A DNA stretch of 8,448 nucleotides from positions 1 to 8,448 of the forward strand of contig JAJZAG010000160.1 in assembly GCA_021799555.1 (NCBI GenBank), written 5' to 3'. Made by a program: the position numbers and the translations under genes. Below the pieces are notes generated by a model. It was given only the letters and a program-made list of their open reading frames with translations, made no database searches and had not been told where the DNA came from. This document shows positions 1-6,242 of the stretch, piece after piece. How positions within the stretch are numbered: the stretch's first letter is position 1; each line of letters opens with the position of its first letter. Origin of the DNA: Deltaproteobacteria bacterium. GTDB lineage: Bacteria; Desulfobacterota; Binatia; Binatales; Binataceae.

Positions 1-1095
1 CGACCAGTAAAAATATCCGCGCACGTCGATTCCGCCGCGAATACAGTCGCGCACTCCTTCGAGCGTCGAGTTGATAAAGGCCACTCTGCGCGCGTCGTCG
101 CCAGTGGCAATTCCGCTCTCGGTCACAATAATCGGCGTCTTCGTTACCGCCGCCGCCGCGCGCCGGATCGCAGCGGCGAGCGCCTGCGGCCGGTATTCGT
201 ACCCCATCATCGTGAGCTCCGCGCCCGCTTCGGGTCCGATCGGCCCCCCGGGCCCGAAGCGTTGACGAGTGTAATTCTGCACGCCGATAAAGTCGTCGCC
301 GCGGGCCGCCTCGAAAAATGGCCGCTCGGCCGCAAGCGCCGCATCGCGTCCCGCCTCGCCGCCGCTCACCGCCTCGATTTCTTCCATCGCGATCGTCATT
401 CCGACCGGAAACTTGCCCCGGCTCGAGCGCAGCGCCTGCGCGCCCATCCGATGCGCCGCAATTATCACGTCGAGGCAGATCGATCGGGTCGAAAACGGGA
501 ATGCCGAATATTTCTCCGGAGCGACGCCGGCCGCGGACGCCGCCGCGGCCCGCCATCGCGATCGCAAGATCTTCTCATCCGGCGCGATCACCGCGCTTGC
601 TTGCAGCATTTGCACCGAATTCAGCTCGTTGATTGTACACGCCCAAGCGATCAAATCGCCGAGCTCGCGCGCCACACGCTCGCAGTAGCCCGCGAAGCGC
701 TCGGCCGTCTCGGCCGACTCCCATCCGCCGCGCGCCGCAATCCAGCGCGGGCTGGTGAAATGATGCAGCGTAATCATCGGAGCAACGCGCAATTCGTGGC
801 AGGCGGCGAGCACGCGGCGGTAATGCTCGAGCGCGGCGGACGAGAACTCGCCCGGCTCCGGCTCGATGCGCGCCCATTCAATACTGAAGCGATAAGAGTT
901 GAAGCCGAGGCCCGCAAGCAAGGCTATATCTTCACGATAGCGATGGTACTGATCGCATGCGTCGCCGGAGACTTCGACGAACGGCGTGGGCTTCAGATGC
1001 TCAAGCATCCAGCAGTCTGAGTTCCAGTTGCCACCTTCGACCTGATGCGCCGCCGTTGCGGTGCCCCACAGAAAATTATCGGGAAACTTGTACAT
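1..1095 (-). CDS. Glycoside hydrolase family 1 (beta-glucosidase-like), 3' part cut by window edge
   Basis: Retaining beta-glycosidase of the GH1 (alpha/beta)8-barrel family; it probably cleaves terminal beta-linked sugars, substrate unknown. 365 residues are visible. The start MYKFPDNFLWGTATAAHQVE is the classic GH1 N-terminus and fixes ATG at 1095. Further marks are YRFSIEWARIEP (about 68-79), the beta-4 segment TINEL with the presumed acid/base Glu157, the substrate-binding-like GVQNYT (about 271-276), and PIIVTESG with the presumed nucleophile Glu326. The reading frame runs off the window at YFYWS, just before the usual SLxDNFEW end, so roughly 60-80 residues are missing. No signal peptide is visible, so it is probably cytoplasmic. 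It lies 30 nt after a cytochrome c gene with only a weak ribosome site, so co-transcription is possible but a shared function is not implied. The family's NEP motif is NEL here. The family call is secure; specificity is not. Confidence 0.93.
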   Translation of the reverse strand, partial: MYKFPDNFLWGTATAAHQVEGGNWNSDCWMLEHLKPTPFVEVSGDACDQYHRYREDIALLAGLGFNSYRFSIEWARIEPEPGEFSSAALEHYRRVLAACHELRVAPMITLHHFTSPRWIAARGGWESAETAERFAGYCERVARELGDLIAWACTINELNSVQMLQASAVIAPDEKILRSRWRAAAASAAGVAPEKYSAFPFSTRSICLDVIIAAHRMGAQALRSSRGKFPVGMTIAMEEIEAVSGGEAGRDAALAAERPFFEAARGDDFIGVQNYTRQRFGPGGPIGPEAGAELTMMGYEYRPQALAAAIRRAAAAVTKTPIIVTESGIATGDDARRVAFINSTLEGVRDCIRGGIDVRGYFYWS

Positions 1096-1125
1096 TGGGA
1101 TGATTCGCGTCCTTCGCGCCCAGCC

Positions 1126-1584
1126 TCACTTTTGCGGCGCCGCTACCTTGAAACCGCGCGCTGCGAGCTCCCTGGCGAGAACACGGCGCGTCTCGATCAC
1201 GTTTTCCAGCCGATGCGCCCGATAGGTTTTAACCTCGGCTGCCGTGTAAGGTTTGAAGCCTGGCGGCAACTCGTTTTTGCTGAACCTCTCGAGCATCCAG
1301 TTCAGCACCATCGCCGTCTGGGCGTCATCAAGCGGCGAATTCGCCACTCCAGGCACTTCCACCAGGTAGGCGCGTCCGGCAGGGATACGCGGAAAGTAAC
1401 CCATCGAATGCGCAAGGCGCGGCACCGTGCCGGGTATTCCCCGGGCGTTGGCGGAATGACATCCCCAGCAGTTCAACGTGTACAACTCCGAGGGGGATTC
1501 GGCGCGCGCCGGCATCTGGAGCGCGACCAGCGCCGCCAATGCCGCTAGCATCGCCGTCACGGTAGTAGCACGCGCGCGCCGCAT
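1126..1584 (-). CDS. Periplasmic mono-haem cytochrome c, shorter paralogue
   Basis: 152-residue exported class-I-like cytochrome c, presumably a periplasmic electron carrier. A signal peptide spans about residues 1-28 (basic MRRAR, an Ala/Leu core, cleavage after PARA). The haem site is C39-W-G-C42-H43. Then come PRLAHSMGYFP, PAGRAYLV (68-75) and the C-terminal block LPPGFKPYTAAEV (106-118). PAGRAYLV, FxPYTAAEVK and the LxDAQ/LNY(W) helix are shared with the neighbour at 1587-2117, so the two are tandem paralogues. This copy lacks the loop that carries the Met-Gln-Pro segment in its partner: AYLV is followed almost at once by VPGVANSPLDDAQ. Its sixth haem ligand is therefore unclear. ATG is 2 nt after the stop of the upstream gene, consistent with translational coupling in the mauE-mauD-cytochrome set. 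The partner enzyme is unknown. Confidence 0.88.
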   Translation of the reverse strand: MRRARATTVTAMLAALAALVALQMPARAESPSELYTLNCWGCHSANARGIPGTVPRLAHSMGYFPRIPAGRAYLVEVPGVANSPLDDAQTAMVLNWMLERFSKNELPPGFKPYTAAEVKTYRAHRLENVIETRRVLARELAARGFKVAAPQK

Positions 1585-1586
1585 CG

Positions 1587-2117
1587 CTAATGCGCCCGCG
1601 CCGCTGAGGGCAGCATCGCGCTCGGCCCCGGAGCCTTGACGATCGTCGCGCGTTCGGCGCGGACCTGATCGAATGATTCACTCGGCGCGCGCAAGCGTTT
1701 CACCTCTGCCGCAGTGTACGGACGAAAGCTCGCAGGCAGGATTTGGGCGTTCAATCCGGTCAGAATATAATTCAGAACGTCCGCAATTTGCGCGTCGCTC
1801 AACTGCGTCCATGGCTGCATGAATCCATTGTAGGTTTCGCCCTGAGAGACGATCGCGCCCGTCATCCCGAACGCCACCACGTGCACCAGGTATGCACGCC
1901 CGGCCGGCAACTTGACCCAGCGTCCTATCGTTTCCGCCAACCGGGGATAAACTCCCTGCACGCCCTGCCCCCCGCTTTGGTGGCATACGGCGCAATTAGC
2001 GGCGAACACCGACGCCCCGGACGCATAAGCTGACCCCGACGCGCGCGCGGGTCCGGCAAGTGCAAATAGCGCCGCGATGACGGCCATAATCTCCGCTCGA
2101 TACGTTCCGCGCTTCAT
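1587..2117 (-). CDS. Periplasmic mono-haem cytochrome c (class I)
   Basis: 176-residue exported cytochrome c. The signal peptide is MKRGTYRAEIMAVIAALFAL plus AGPARA, with cleavage near residues 25-28. The haem motif is C42-A-V-C45-H46. The sequence YNGFMQPW supplies Met100 as the likely sixth ligand and is followed by LSDAQIADVLNYIL (106-119), a typical class I cytochrome c C-terminal helix. PAGRAYLV and LPASFRPYTAAEVKRLR match the downstream paralogue. I chose ATG at 2117 because it forms an ATGA overlap with the mauD stop, because a signal peptide follows directly, and because the residues of the longer open frame upstream lie inside mauD and look like noise. The tail after residue 145 is Ala/Arg/Ser-rich and unlike the paralogue. 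The likely role is electron transfer for a periplasmic oxidoreductase linked to the MauED pair; that partner is not in the window. Confidence 0.9.
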   Translation of the reverse strand: MKRGTYRAEIMAVIAALFALAGPARASGSAYASGASVFAANCAVCHQSGGQGVQGVYPRLAETIGRWVKLPAGRAYLVHVVAFGMTGAIVSQGETYNGFMQPWTQLSDAQIADVLNYILTGLNAQILPASFRPYTAAEVKRLRAPSESFDQVRAERATIVKAPGPSAMLPSAARAH

Positions 2118-2743
2118 TTCTGCGGTGCCGCTGGCCGGACCGGGCTCCGATGCGCAGCCTCGAGGAATTGCTGGATCGACGCGACTCCGCGCTCGTGCGC
2201 TTCCAGCAGGCTCTCCAGATGCTCGCGCGTATTGATGAGCCCCTTGGCGCGCACGACTCCGGCCGCATCGATCAAAACCGCGTACGGAAGTTTTGCGACG
2301 CGATACGTCATGCCCAGCTCTTGCGAAAGCACGTAGGGAAAAGCACCGAGGTTGTGCGTCGCAACAAAGCGCTCGTGCTCTTCGCGCTCGCCGTCGCTGG
2401 CAAGAATAATCTCCAGGCTCTTTTCCTCCGCCGTGCGCATCGATTTCAGAATCGGCAGCATCTTCTTGCACACCGGGCAGGTCGGAGACAGGAAAAACAT
2501 CAGCGTCGCGCGTCCACTTTGATTCGGTCCGCCAATCGCCACGCGGCGCCTGCCCAGATCGACAAGCTCGAAAACCGGCGCCAACTCTCCTTCCCTTGGG
2601 CCCTTGTCGATCGTGAGCGCACCCAGCGGCGCAATTCGTTCGTGCAGCACTCCGATCTGCCGCAGCAGCGCGACCTGCAACCCCGCCATCGCGATCAGCA
2701 AAACCCAAAGCACAACCTGCGAGATGACGAGCGCTTCCTGCAT
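2114..2743 (-). CDS. mauD: MauD-type membrane-anchored thioredoxin-fold protein
   Basis: 209-residue membrane-tethered thioredoxin-like protein. In methylamine dehydrogenase clusters MauD, with MauE, is needed for stable small subunit, probably through disulfide formation or isomerisation in the periplasm. An N-terminal hydrophobic anchor spans about residues 5-27 (ALVISQVVLWVLLIAMAGLQ). A thioredoxin fold follows with the active site C89-P-V-C92 in FFLSPTCPVCKKMLP, a cis-Pro-like KLPYAVLID segment and the typical GLINTREHLESLLEA end. I prefer ATG at 2743, 1 nt after the mauE stop and directly before the anchor; an in-frame start at 2785 would add 14 residues overlapping mauE. Its stop overlaps the ATG of the cytochrome gene. 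It could also be called a generic TlpA/redoxin-domain protein, but the adjacent MauE supports MauD. The target protein is unknown here. Confidence 0.9.
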   Translation of the reverse strand: MQEALVISQVVLWVLLIAMAGLQVALLRQIGVLHERIAPLGALTIDKGPREGELAPVFELVDLGRRRVAIGGPNQSGRATLMFFLSPTCPVCKKMLPILKSMRTAEEKSLEIILASDGEREEHERFVATHNLGAFPYVLSQELGMTYRVAKLPYAVLIDAAGVVRAKGLINTREHLESLLEAHERGVASIQQFLEAAHRSPVRPAAPQK

Positions 2744-2744
2744 C

Positions 2745-3281
2745 TTAGAACATCTTGAGCGCGCGTGTGACCGGCGCATTCGCAATCGCGTAATTCACGC
2801 CAAGGTAGACCATAACCAGAACCGCGGCGCCGCATCCAATCGTGGCAAAATCCAAGCTTTCCAGCGTGCGGGCCGCGGACCGCGCCTCGAGCGACAGCGC
2901 GGCGATGATCAACGCGAGATTGCGCACCAGCAAAGGCGGGCCGAGCTGCTGCCTGAGCGCAGGCCCGAAGCATCCGCAATCGATCTCGCGCCGCCCGCGC
3001 GCAAGATTGATCGCAATCGCCGCGCTGAACGCCATGAGCAGCAGCGCTAGCGCTGCGGCGGCCGCCGCTCGCGTCGCGGAAAAAAGGATTCCCGCGGCGC
3101 AAATCGACTCGCACACCGGAACTGCCAGCGCAACGGGTCGTTCGAGCCAACGCGGCACGATCCGGTAATCGGCAACGGCGCCCTCGAACACGTCAAGATC
3201 GTACAGCTTGGCGGCGGCGGATCCGGCGAATATCGCCGCCAGTGAAATCGCGAGCAGATGCTGAATGGCAGGATCGAGCAC
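2745..3281 (-). CDS. mauE: MauE-family integral membrane redox-associated protein
   Basis: About 178 residues with four predicted membrane segments, of the MauE/DoxX-like family that works with MauD in maturation of methylamine dehydrogenase or related redox proteins. Visible family marks are a first helix ending FAGSAAAKLYDLDVFEGAV, then DYRIVP, and the hallmark ARGRREIDCGCFG with the Cys-Gly-Cys pair at about residues 102-104. That pair may exchange electrons with MauD's CPVC. No ATG exists near the N-terminus. GTG at 3281 gives MLDPAIQHLLAIS, which fits the family; TTG at 3302 would add 7 residues. Neither has a good Shine-Dalgarno, so the start is uncertain. mauD follows after 1 nt. The gene begins just beyond the inverted-repeat element at 3320-3445, which may separate it from the upstream ribosomal/GST transcript. 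Confidence 0.87.
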   Translation of the reverse strand: MLDPAIQHLLAISLAAIFAGSAAAKLYDLDVFEGAVADYRIVPRWLERPVALAVPVCESICAAGILFSATRAAAAAALALLLMAFSAAIAINLARGRREIDCGCFGPALRQQLGPPLLVRNLALIIAALSLEARSAARTLESLDFATIGCGAAVLVMVYLGVNYAIANAPVTRALKMF

Positions 3282-3319
3282 GTCCGCCGAGTAATAGCCC
3301 AAAGCGCGAAAAGAAGGAA

Positions 3320-3445
3320 CCGCGGATTACGCGGATTTCACAGATTCAAGTTCAGCATAGAAGTGCGGGCGGCGCCGTTTTACGGCACCGCCCGCATAAT
3401 CTGTCTCGGATAATCCGCGGAATCTGTGAAATCTGCGGCTTCTTT
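3320..3445. repeat. Nested inverted-repeat intergenic element
   Basis: The gap between the GST and mauE genes is largely one folded element. Outer arms at 3331-3347 and 3420-3436 are 17-base inverted copies with a single mismatch (core GATTTCACAGATTC). A second word, CCGCGGATTA, occurs at 3320-3329 and, inverted, at 3411-3420. The centre holds a separate GC-rich hairpin (3364-3396). No open frame is present. The look is that of a REP/MITE-like non-autonomous repeat or a complex terminator. From memory, similar CCGCGGATTACGCGGATTTC-type sequences recur between genes in many bacteria, but I cannot verify that here. Confidence 0.75.
3364..3396. terminator. GC-rich hairpin, candidate terminator
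   Basis: A 15-base-pair stem (TGCGGGCGGCGCCGT with ACGGCACCGCCCGCA, one C-A mismatch) closes a TTT loop. It sits about 60 nt past the GST stop on the minus strand and before mauE, where a terminator for the ribosomal operon would be useful. Neither strand shows a T-run after the stem, so it is not a textbook intrinsic terminator. It may equally be the core of the surrounding repeat. Confidence 0.5.
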
Positions 3446-3455
3446 CTCTCCGCGA

Positions 3456-4094
3456 TCAACCGGTCGCCACCGGATCGGCTTCGAGCCCTTGCAGATTGCG
3501 GATACTGGGCCGCTCAAGCATCCGCTTCAGCCACGCATCGACGTGCGCATGGTTTCCGATCGTGTCGATCCCGAGATGTGGCAGCACCAGCAAGCGCGGC
3601 GCAAACGCAATATCCGCGACCGAAAATTCTCCCGCCAGAAACTGCTGGCCCTGAAGCTGCTGCTCCAGGTAGATCAGCACCCGCTCAACGCCCTGATGGA
3701 GCCGCTGAATTCGATTCTGGTCGCGCTCCACCTCGGGCTTGGCGACCTCTGAGATCAACTGGCCGACCTGCGGGGTGAAGGAAGTGTCGGCGAAATCTTC
3801 GAACGTGCGCGCACGCGCGCGCAGTCCGCTCGCGCCCACGGCGGGCAGCACCGGAGGTTCCGGATACTCGTCCTCGAGGTACTCGTTGATGATCGTCGAA
3901 TCGTAAACCGTCGTGTCGTCATCGACCAGCACGGGCACGCGTCCGAAAGGATTCAGCCGCAGAAATTCCTGCTTGCGATGCTCGCCGGCGGCAAGATCCA
4001 CCGTCACGAGATCGTAGCTGAGACTTTTCTCGGCCAGCACGATTCGCACCTTCTGACCGTAAGGGCAGGAAAGGAAGTCGTAGAGTTTGATCAT
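3456..4094 (-). CDS. Glutathione S-transferase family protein
   Basis: 212-residue cytosolic GST-fold protein, expected to conjugate or reduce electrophilic substrates with glutathione; true substrate unknown. The N-terminal thioredoxin-like domain begins MIKLYDFLSCPYGQKVRIVL, with Ser9/Cys10 in the catalytic position (a Cys-Pro-Tyr arrangement as in Cys-type GSTs). It continues with LNPFGRVPVLVDD (cis-Pro54) and the glutathione-binding YDSTIINEYLE (Asp65-Ser66). The helical C-terminal domain carries the N-capping box FSVADIAF (Ser158, Asp161). I prefer ATG at 4094, 13 nt after the rplI stop, because MIKLYD is the normal family start. ATG at 4121 would add nine residues and overlap rplI. Its position at the end of a ribosomal operon suggests constitutive, growth-linked expression. 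Stringent-starvation-protein-like GSTs are an alternative subgroup. Confidence 0.9.
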   Translation of the reverse strand: MIKLYDFLSCPYGQKVRIVLAEKSLSYDLVTVDLAAGEHRKQEFLRLNPFGRVPVLVDDDTTVYDSTIINEYLEDEYPEPPVLPAVGASGLRARARTFEDFADTSFTPQVGQLISEVAKPEVERDQNRIQRLHQGVERVLIYLEQQLQGQQFLAGEFSVADIAFAPRLLVLPHLGIDTIGNHAHVDAWLKRMLERPSIRNLQGLEADPVATG

Positions 4095-4107
4095 ATCGGG
4101 CAACGCC

Positions 4108-4557
4108 TCATTCTGCCGCAACCTGGAGCTTCAGGATGGCCTCGACTTCGGCATCGAGCTTGATCGGGACCGCGAACTCGCCAAGCGCCTTGATGGGCTC
4201 GGGAAGGATAATCTTGCGCCGTTCCAGGTCGAAACCGCGCCCGCGCAGCGCGCGTTCGATATCGATGTTGGTTACCGAGCCAAACAGCTTGCCTTCTTCG
4301 CCGGCGCGCGCCTTGATTTCAAGCACGATCGCCTCGAGCTTCTCTTTGAGCGAGGTCGAAAGATTCTTCTGCCGCTCCCGCTTGAGCATCGCGCTGCGTT
4401 TTTGATGCTCGAAGGCGCGCATGTTTCTTGGGTTGGCTTCGACGGCGAGCGCTCGCGGCAGCAGGTAATTGCGCGCAAAGCCGGCGCGCACCTTTACCAC
4501 GTCGCCAGTGCGCCCCAAGTTGGGAACGTCTTCGTTGAGAATTATCTGAACATTCAT
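4108..4557 (-). CDS. rplI: 50S ribosomal protein L9
   Basis: 149 residues, the normal length for L9, which binds 23S rRNA near the base of the L1 stalk and projects from the ribosome through a long connecting helix. The N-terminal domain MNVQIILNEDVPNLGRTGDV, followed by VKVRAGFARNYLLPRALA and ANPRNM, is the L9 signature. The central helix is rich in Lys/Glu/Arg. The C-terminal domain contains GKLFGSVTNIDIERAL and ends in alternating acidic and hydrophobic residues. The ATG at 4557 follows the DUF2232 stop by 30 nt and lacks a clear Shine-Dalgarno, so it may rely on translational coupling or leader structure. It is part of the rpsF-rpsR-rplI operon. No anomalies. Confidence 0.98.
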   Translation of the reverse strand: MNVQIILNEDVPNLGRTGDVVKVRAGFARNYLLPRALAVEANPRNMRAFEHQKRSAMLKRERQKNLSTSLKEKLEAIVLEIKARAGEEGKLFGSVTNIDIERALRGRGFDLERRKIILPEPIKALGEFAVPIKLDAEVEAILKLQVAAE

Positions 4558-4587
4558 AATCTGTTAGCGCCTGGATTGAACGCCCCT

Positions 4588-5544
4588 CTAAAGAAAATCA
4601 CCGAAATTGCCGGCTTCCTGCCGCGGTGGTTTGAGCCGGCGAAAATCTATCCACATGTCGAATATGCCGGCGATACATGCGACACCCGCGACGACCGGCT
4701 GAACGATCGTGATGAAATAGATTACGCCGCGCACGATCATCGGCACGGACAGCGCCTGGAAGTAAAAGCTCACGATCGCAAGTCCCTGGCAGAAATAGAT
4801 CGCCGTGAACACGAGGAATCCGTTGAGCGCGACATCGCTCAGCGCGCGCGCCGGAGCCAGCATTCCAAAACCGGTCGCGATCAATCCCCAGATCAACCAC
4901 TCCGGCGCAGACCACCTGGTCAGATCGCCAAACAGAGGATAGCTAAGCCGATTTTTACCGCTGTATCTCCAGAACAGCCGCAGGTTCACGAGCATCGCGA
5001 ATCCCGCGACAATCGCCGCCAGCGCCGGCGTGATTCGCATGATCAAGTTGATCATCTCAGTCCGCGTTTCCGAAGTGACCGCATTGGGCATCCCAATCGC
5101 GCGATACATTTCCTGCCCCCGCACCATTCCGGCTGCGAGCTGCGCCTCGAGCGCCTTCGAAATTGCGGCCGGAGTCCCAAAAGTCGCAAGCGCCGTAATT
5201 GCCGCCGCCGCGAGCATCGCGGCCGCCGGAACAATAACGACCATCTCGAAGGGACGGCGCCGCTCGAGCATTCGGACCGCTACCACGGCCGCAAGCCCAA
5301 AGCTCAACAGATAGCTACCCGCGCCTTGCGGTCCCGCGCCGATCGCCATCAGCGCGGACGCGATCACGACCGCAACCATCGCACGCAGTTCGGCGCGCGC
5401 GCTTCCCGCCGCGTAAACCAGAATCGGAAGCGGTGACAGCAGCGCCGCGAAAGTTCCGAGTACCGGGACGAGTCCGCTCGCGATAAACAACGCCGCTGAC
5501 AGGGCCGATGCCCGCGCCACTGCGATTATCTCCTTGCGCGTCAC
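4588..5544 (-). CDS. DUF2232 (YybS-like) multi-pass membrane protein
   Basis: 318-residue polytopic membrane protein of unknown function. DUF2232 proteins are often encoded between rpsR and rplI, as here. About eight hydrophobic segments are visible, around residues 9-29, 31-48, 53-70, 76-92, 101-122, 168-190, 213-231 and 239-300 (the last stretch probably several helices). A soluble loop lies at about 125-165. Characteristic pieces are LSYPLFGDLTRWSAPEWLIW and the C-terminal GIFDMWIDFRRL. GTG at 5544 is chosen because GGAG sits 5 nt upstream, it lies 10 nt after the rpsR stop, and a membrane helix begins soon after. Residues further upstream in the same frame lie inside rpsR and do not look coding. 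The link to ribosomal genes is by position only; a transporter-like or cell-envelope role is possible. Confidence 0.85.
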   Translation of the reverse strand: MTRKEIIAVARASALSAALFIASGLVPVLGTFAALLSPLPILVYAAGSARAELRAMVAVVIASALMAIGAGPQGAGSYLLSFGLAAVVAVRMLERRRPFEMVVIVPAAAMLAAAAITALATFGTPAAISKALEAQLAAGMVRGQEMYRAIGMPNAVTSETRTEMINLIMRITPALAAIVAGFAMLVNLRLFWRYSGKNRLSYPLFGDLTRWSAPEWLIWGLIATGFGMLAPARALSDVALNGFLVFTAIYFCQGLAIVSFYFQALSVPMIVRGVIYFITIVQPVVAGVACIAGIFDMWIDFRRLKPPRQEAGNFGDFL

Positions 5545-5554
5545 TGCGGCTCCG

Positions 5555-5899
5555 TCAGACGCCGAGGGTTGAGAAGGGCAGCAGAGCAAGCACTCGCGCG
5601 CGTTTGATCGCGATCGCGAGTTGGCGCTGATGCCTTGCGCAATTTCCGGAAGTGCGGCTCGGCACGATCTTCCCGCCCTCGGTGATAAAGCTGCCAAGCG
5701 TGCGCACGTCTTTGTAATCCACCTTGAGCATCTTGTCGGCGCAGAAGCGGCACACCTTGCGGCGTCCTCCCGCGCGCCGCCGCATGCCACCGCGGCCTTC
5801 GCCGCCGCGCTCTCCTTCGGGACGCGGTCCGCGCGGACCGCGGGAGCCTTCCTCGTTGCGCGGCCTGTCGCCGCCCTGTTCGATTCTTTCTTCTGTCAT
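5555..5899 (-). CDS. rpsR: 30S ribosomal protein S18 (Zn-type, extended N-terminus)
   Basis: 114 residues against the usual 70-90. S18 binds the central domain of 16S rRNA as a heterodimer with S6. The conserved core runs from about residue 47: KVCRFCADK, DYKDVRTLGSFITEGGKI, PSRTSGNCARHQR and AIKRARVLALLPF. Cys50, Cys53, Cys87 and possibly His90 would form the zinc site of the C-plus form. The first 46 residues are an Arg/Gly-rich, probably disordered extension (13 Arg, with GPRGPRPEGERGGEGRGG-type sequence). The ATG at 5899 has AGGGA upstream at a good distance. It lies 58 nt after the OB-fold gene and 10 nt before DUF2232. An internal ATG at residue 39 has poor context and is less likely. 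Confidence 0.97.
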   Translation of the reverse strand: MTEERIEQGGDRPRNEEGSRGPRGPRPEGERGGEGRGGMRRRAGGRRKVCRFCADKMLKVDYKDVRTLGSFITEGGKIVPSRTSGNCARHQRQLAIAIKRARVLALLPFSTLGV

Positions 5900-5957
5900 T
5901 TCGATTCCCTGACGACTATTCCTGTTCAGGCGCCGCGTCGGTTGCGCGCCTGCGATG

Positions 5958-6242
5958 TTATCCTTGCGGCTCGATCCGGTTTGCGATCAGCTCGACTCCG
6001 ACACTCCCGATAGTTCGCGCGCCGCAAGCTCTTAGCCTGCCCGCAACCGCCACCGCGCTTCCGCGCTTGAGCAGCGGCGCGATCGCCTGCGCCGCCTCGC
6101 CCGCCATGACGACCTCGAGGCGGAGTTGTTCGCCCGGCTCGGCGCATTCGACCGCCAACTTCAGAACGGGCGTACCGGCGGGTGTCACGCGAAGTTCGGG
6201 AGCGCGCGCGAGGCGGCCTTCGAGTTCAATTCGGTTCGCCAC
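5958..6242 (-). CDS. Short single-OB-fold DNA-binding protein (PriB/Ssb-like)
   Basis: 94-residue protein at the position taken by ssb or priB between rpsF and rpsR in many bacteria. It reads as one OB fold: VANRIELEGRLARAPELRVT, then PAGTPVLKLAVEC, a central strand QLRLEVVMAGEAAQAI, and LLKRGSAVAVAGRLRACG before the end IANRIEPQG. It lacks the Gly/Pro linker and acidic DDDIPF-type tail of replicative Ssb, and at this length it resembles PriB, a primosome protein that binds single-stranded DNA. GTG at 6242 overlaps rpsF by 17 nt and has GAGAG just upstream, which supports the start. PriB is best known from beta- and gammaproteobacteria, so I leave the symbol blank. It could be a degenerate second Ssb. 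Confidence 0.8.
   Translation of the reverse strand: MANRIELEGRLARAPELRVTPAGTPVLKLAVECAEPGEQLRLEVVMAGEAAQAIAPLLKRGSAVAVAGRLRACGARTIGSVGVELIANRIEPQG

Noticed and set aside
262..1548. Plus-strand open frames opposite the GH1 and cytochrome genes
   Set aside because: The minus strand gives clear GH1 and CxxCH cytochrome sequences; the plus-strand frames have no recognisable motif.
2118..2708. N-terminal extension of the cytochrome frame into mauD
   Set aside because: It is out of frame with mauD, has no domain, and would bury the signal peptide in the middle of the protein.
3397..3455. Candidate mauE promoter on the minus strand near the repeat
   Set aside because: Only weak hexamers with wrong spacing (TTCCGC / GATTAT, 15 bases); not supportable.
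4087..5436. Plus-strand open frame of 449 codons across rplI and the DUF2232 gene
   Set aside because: It crosses two well-supported minus-strand genes and their junction; its Arg/His-rich composition is that of a shadow frame.
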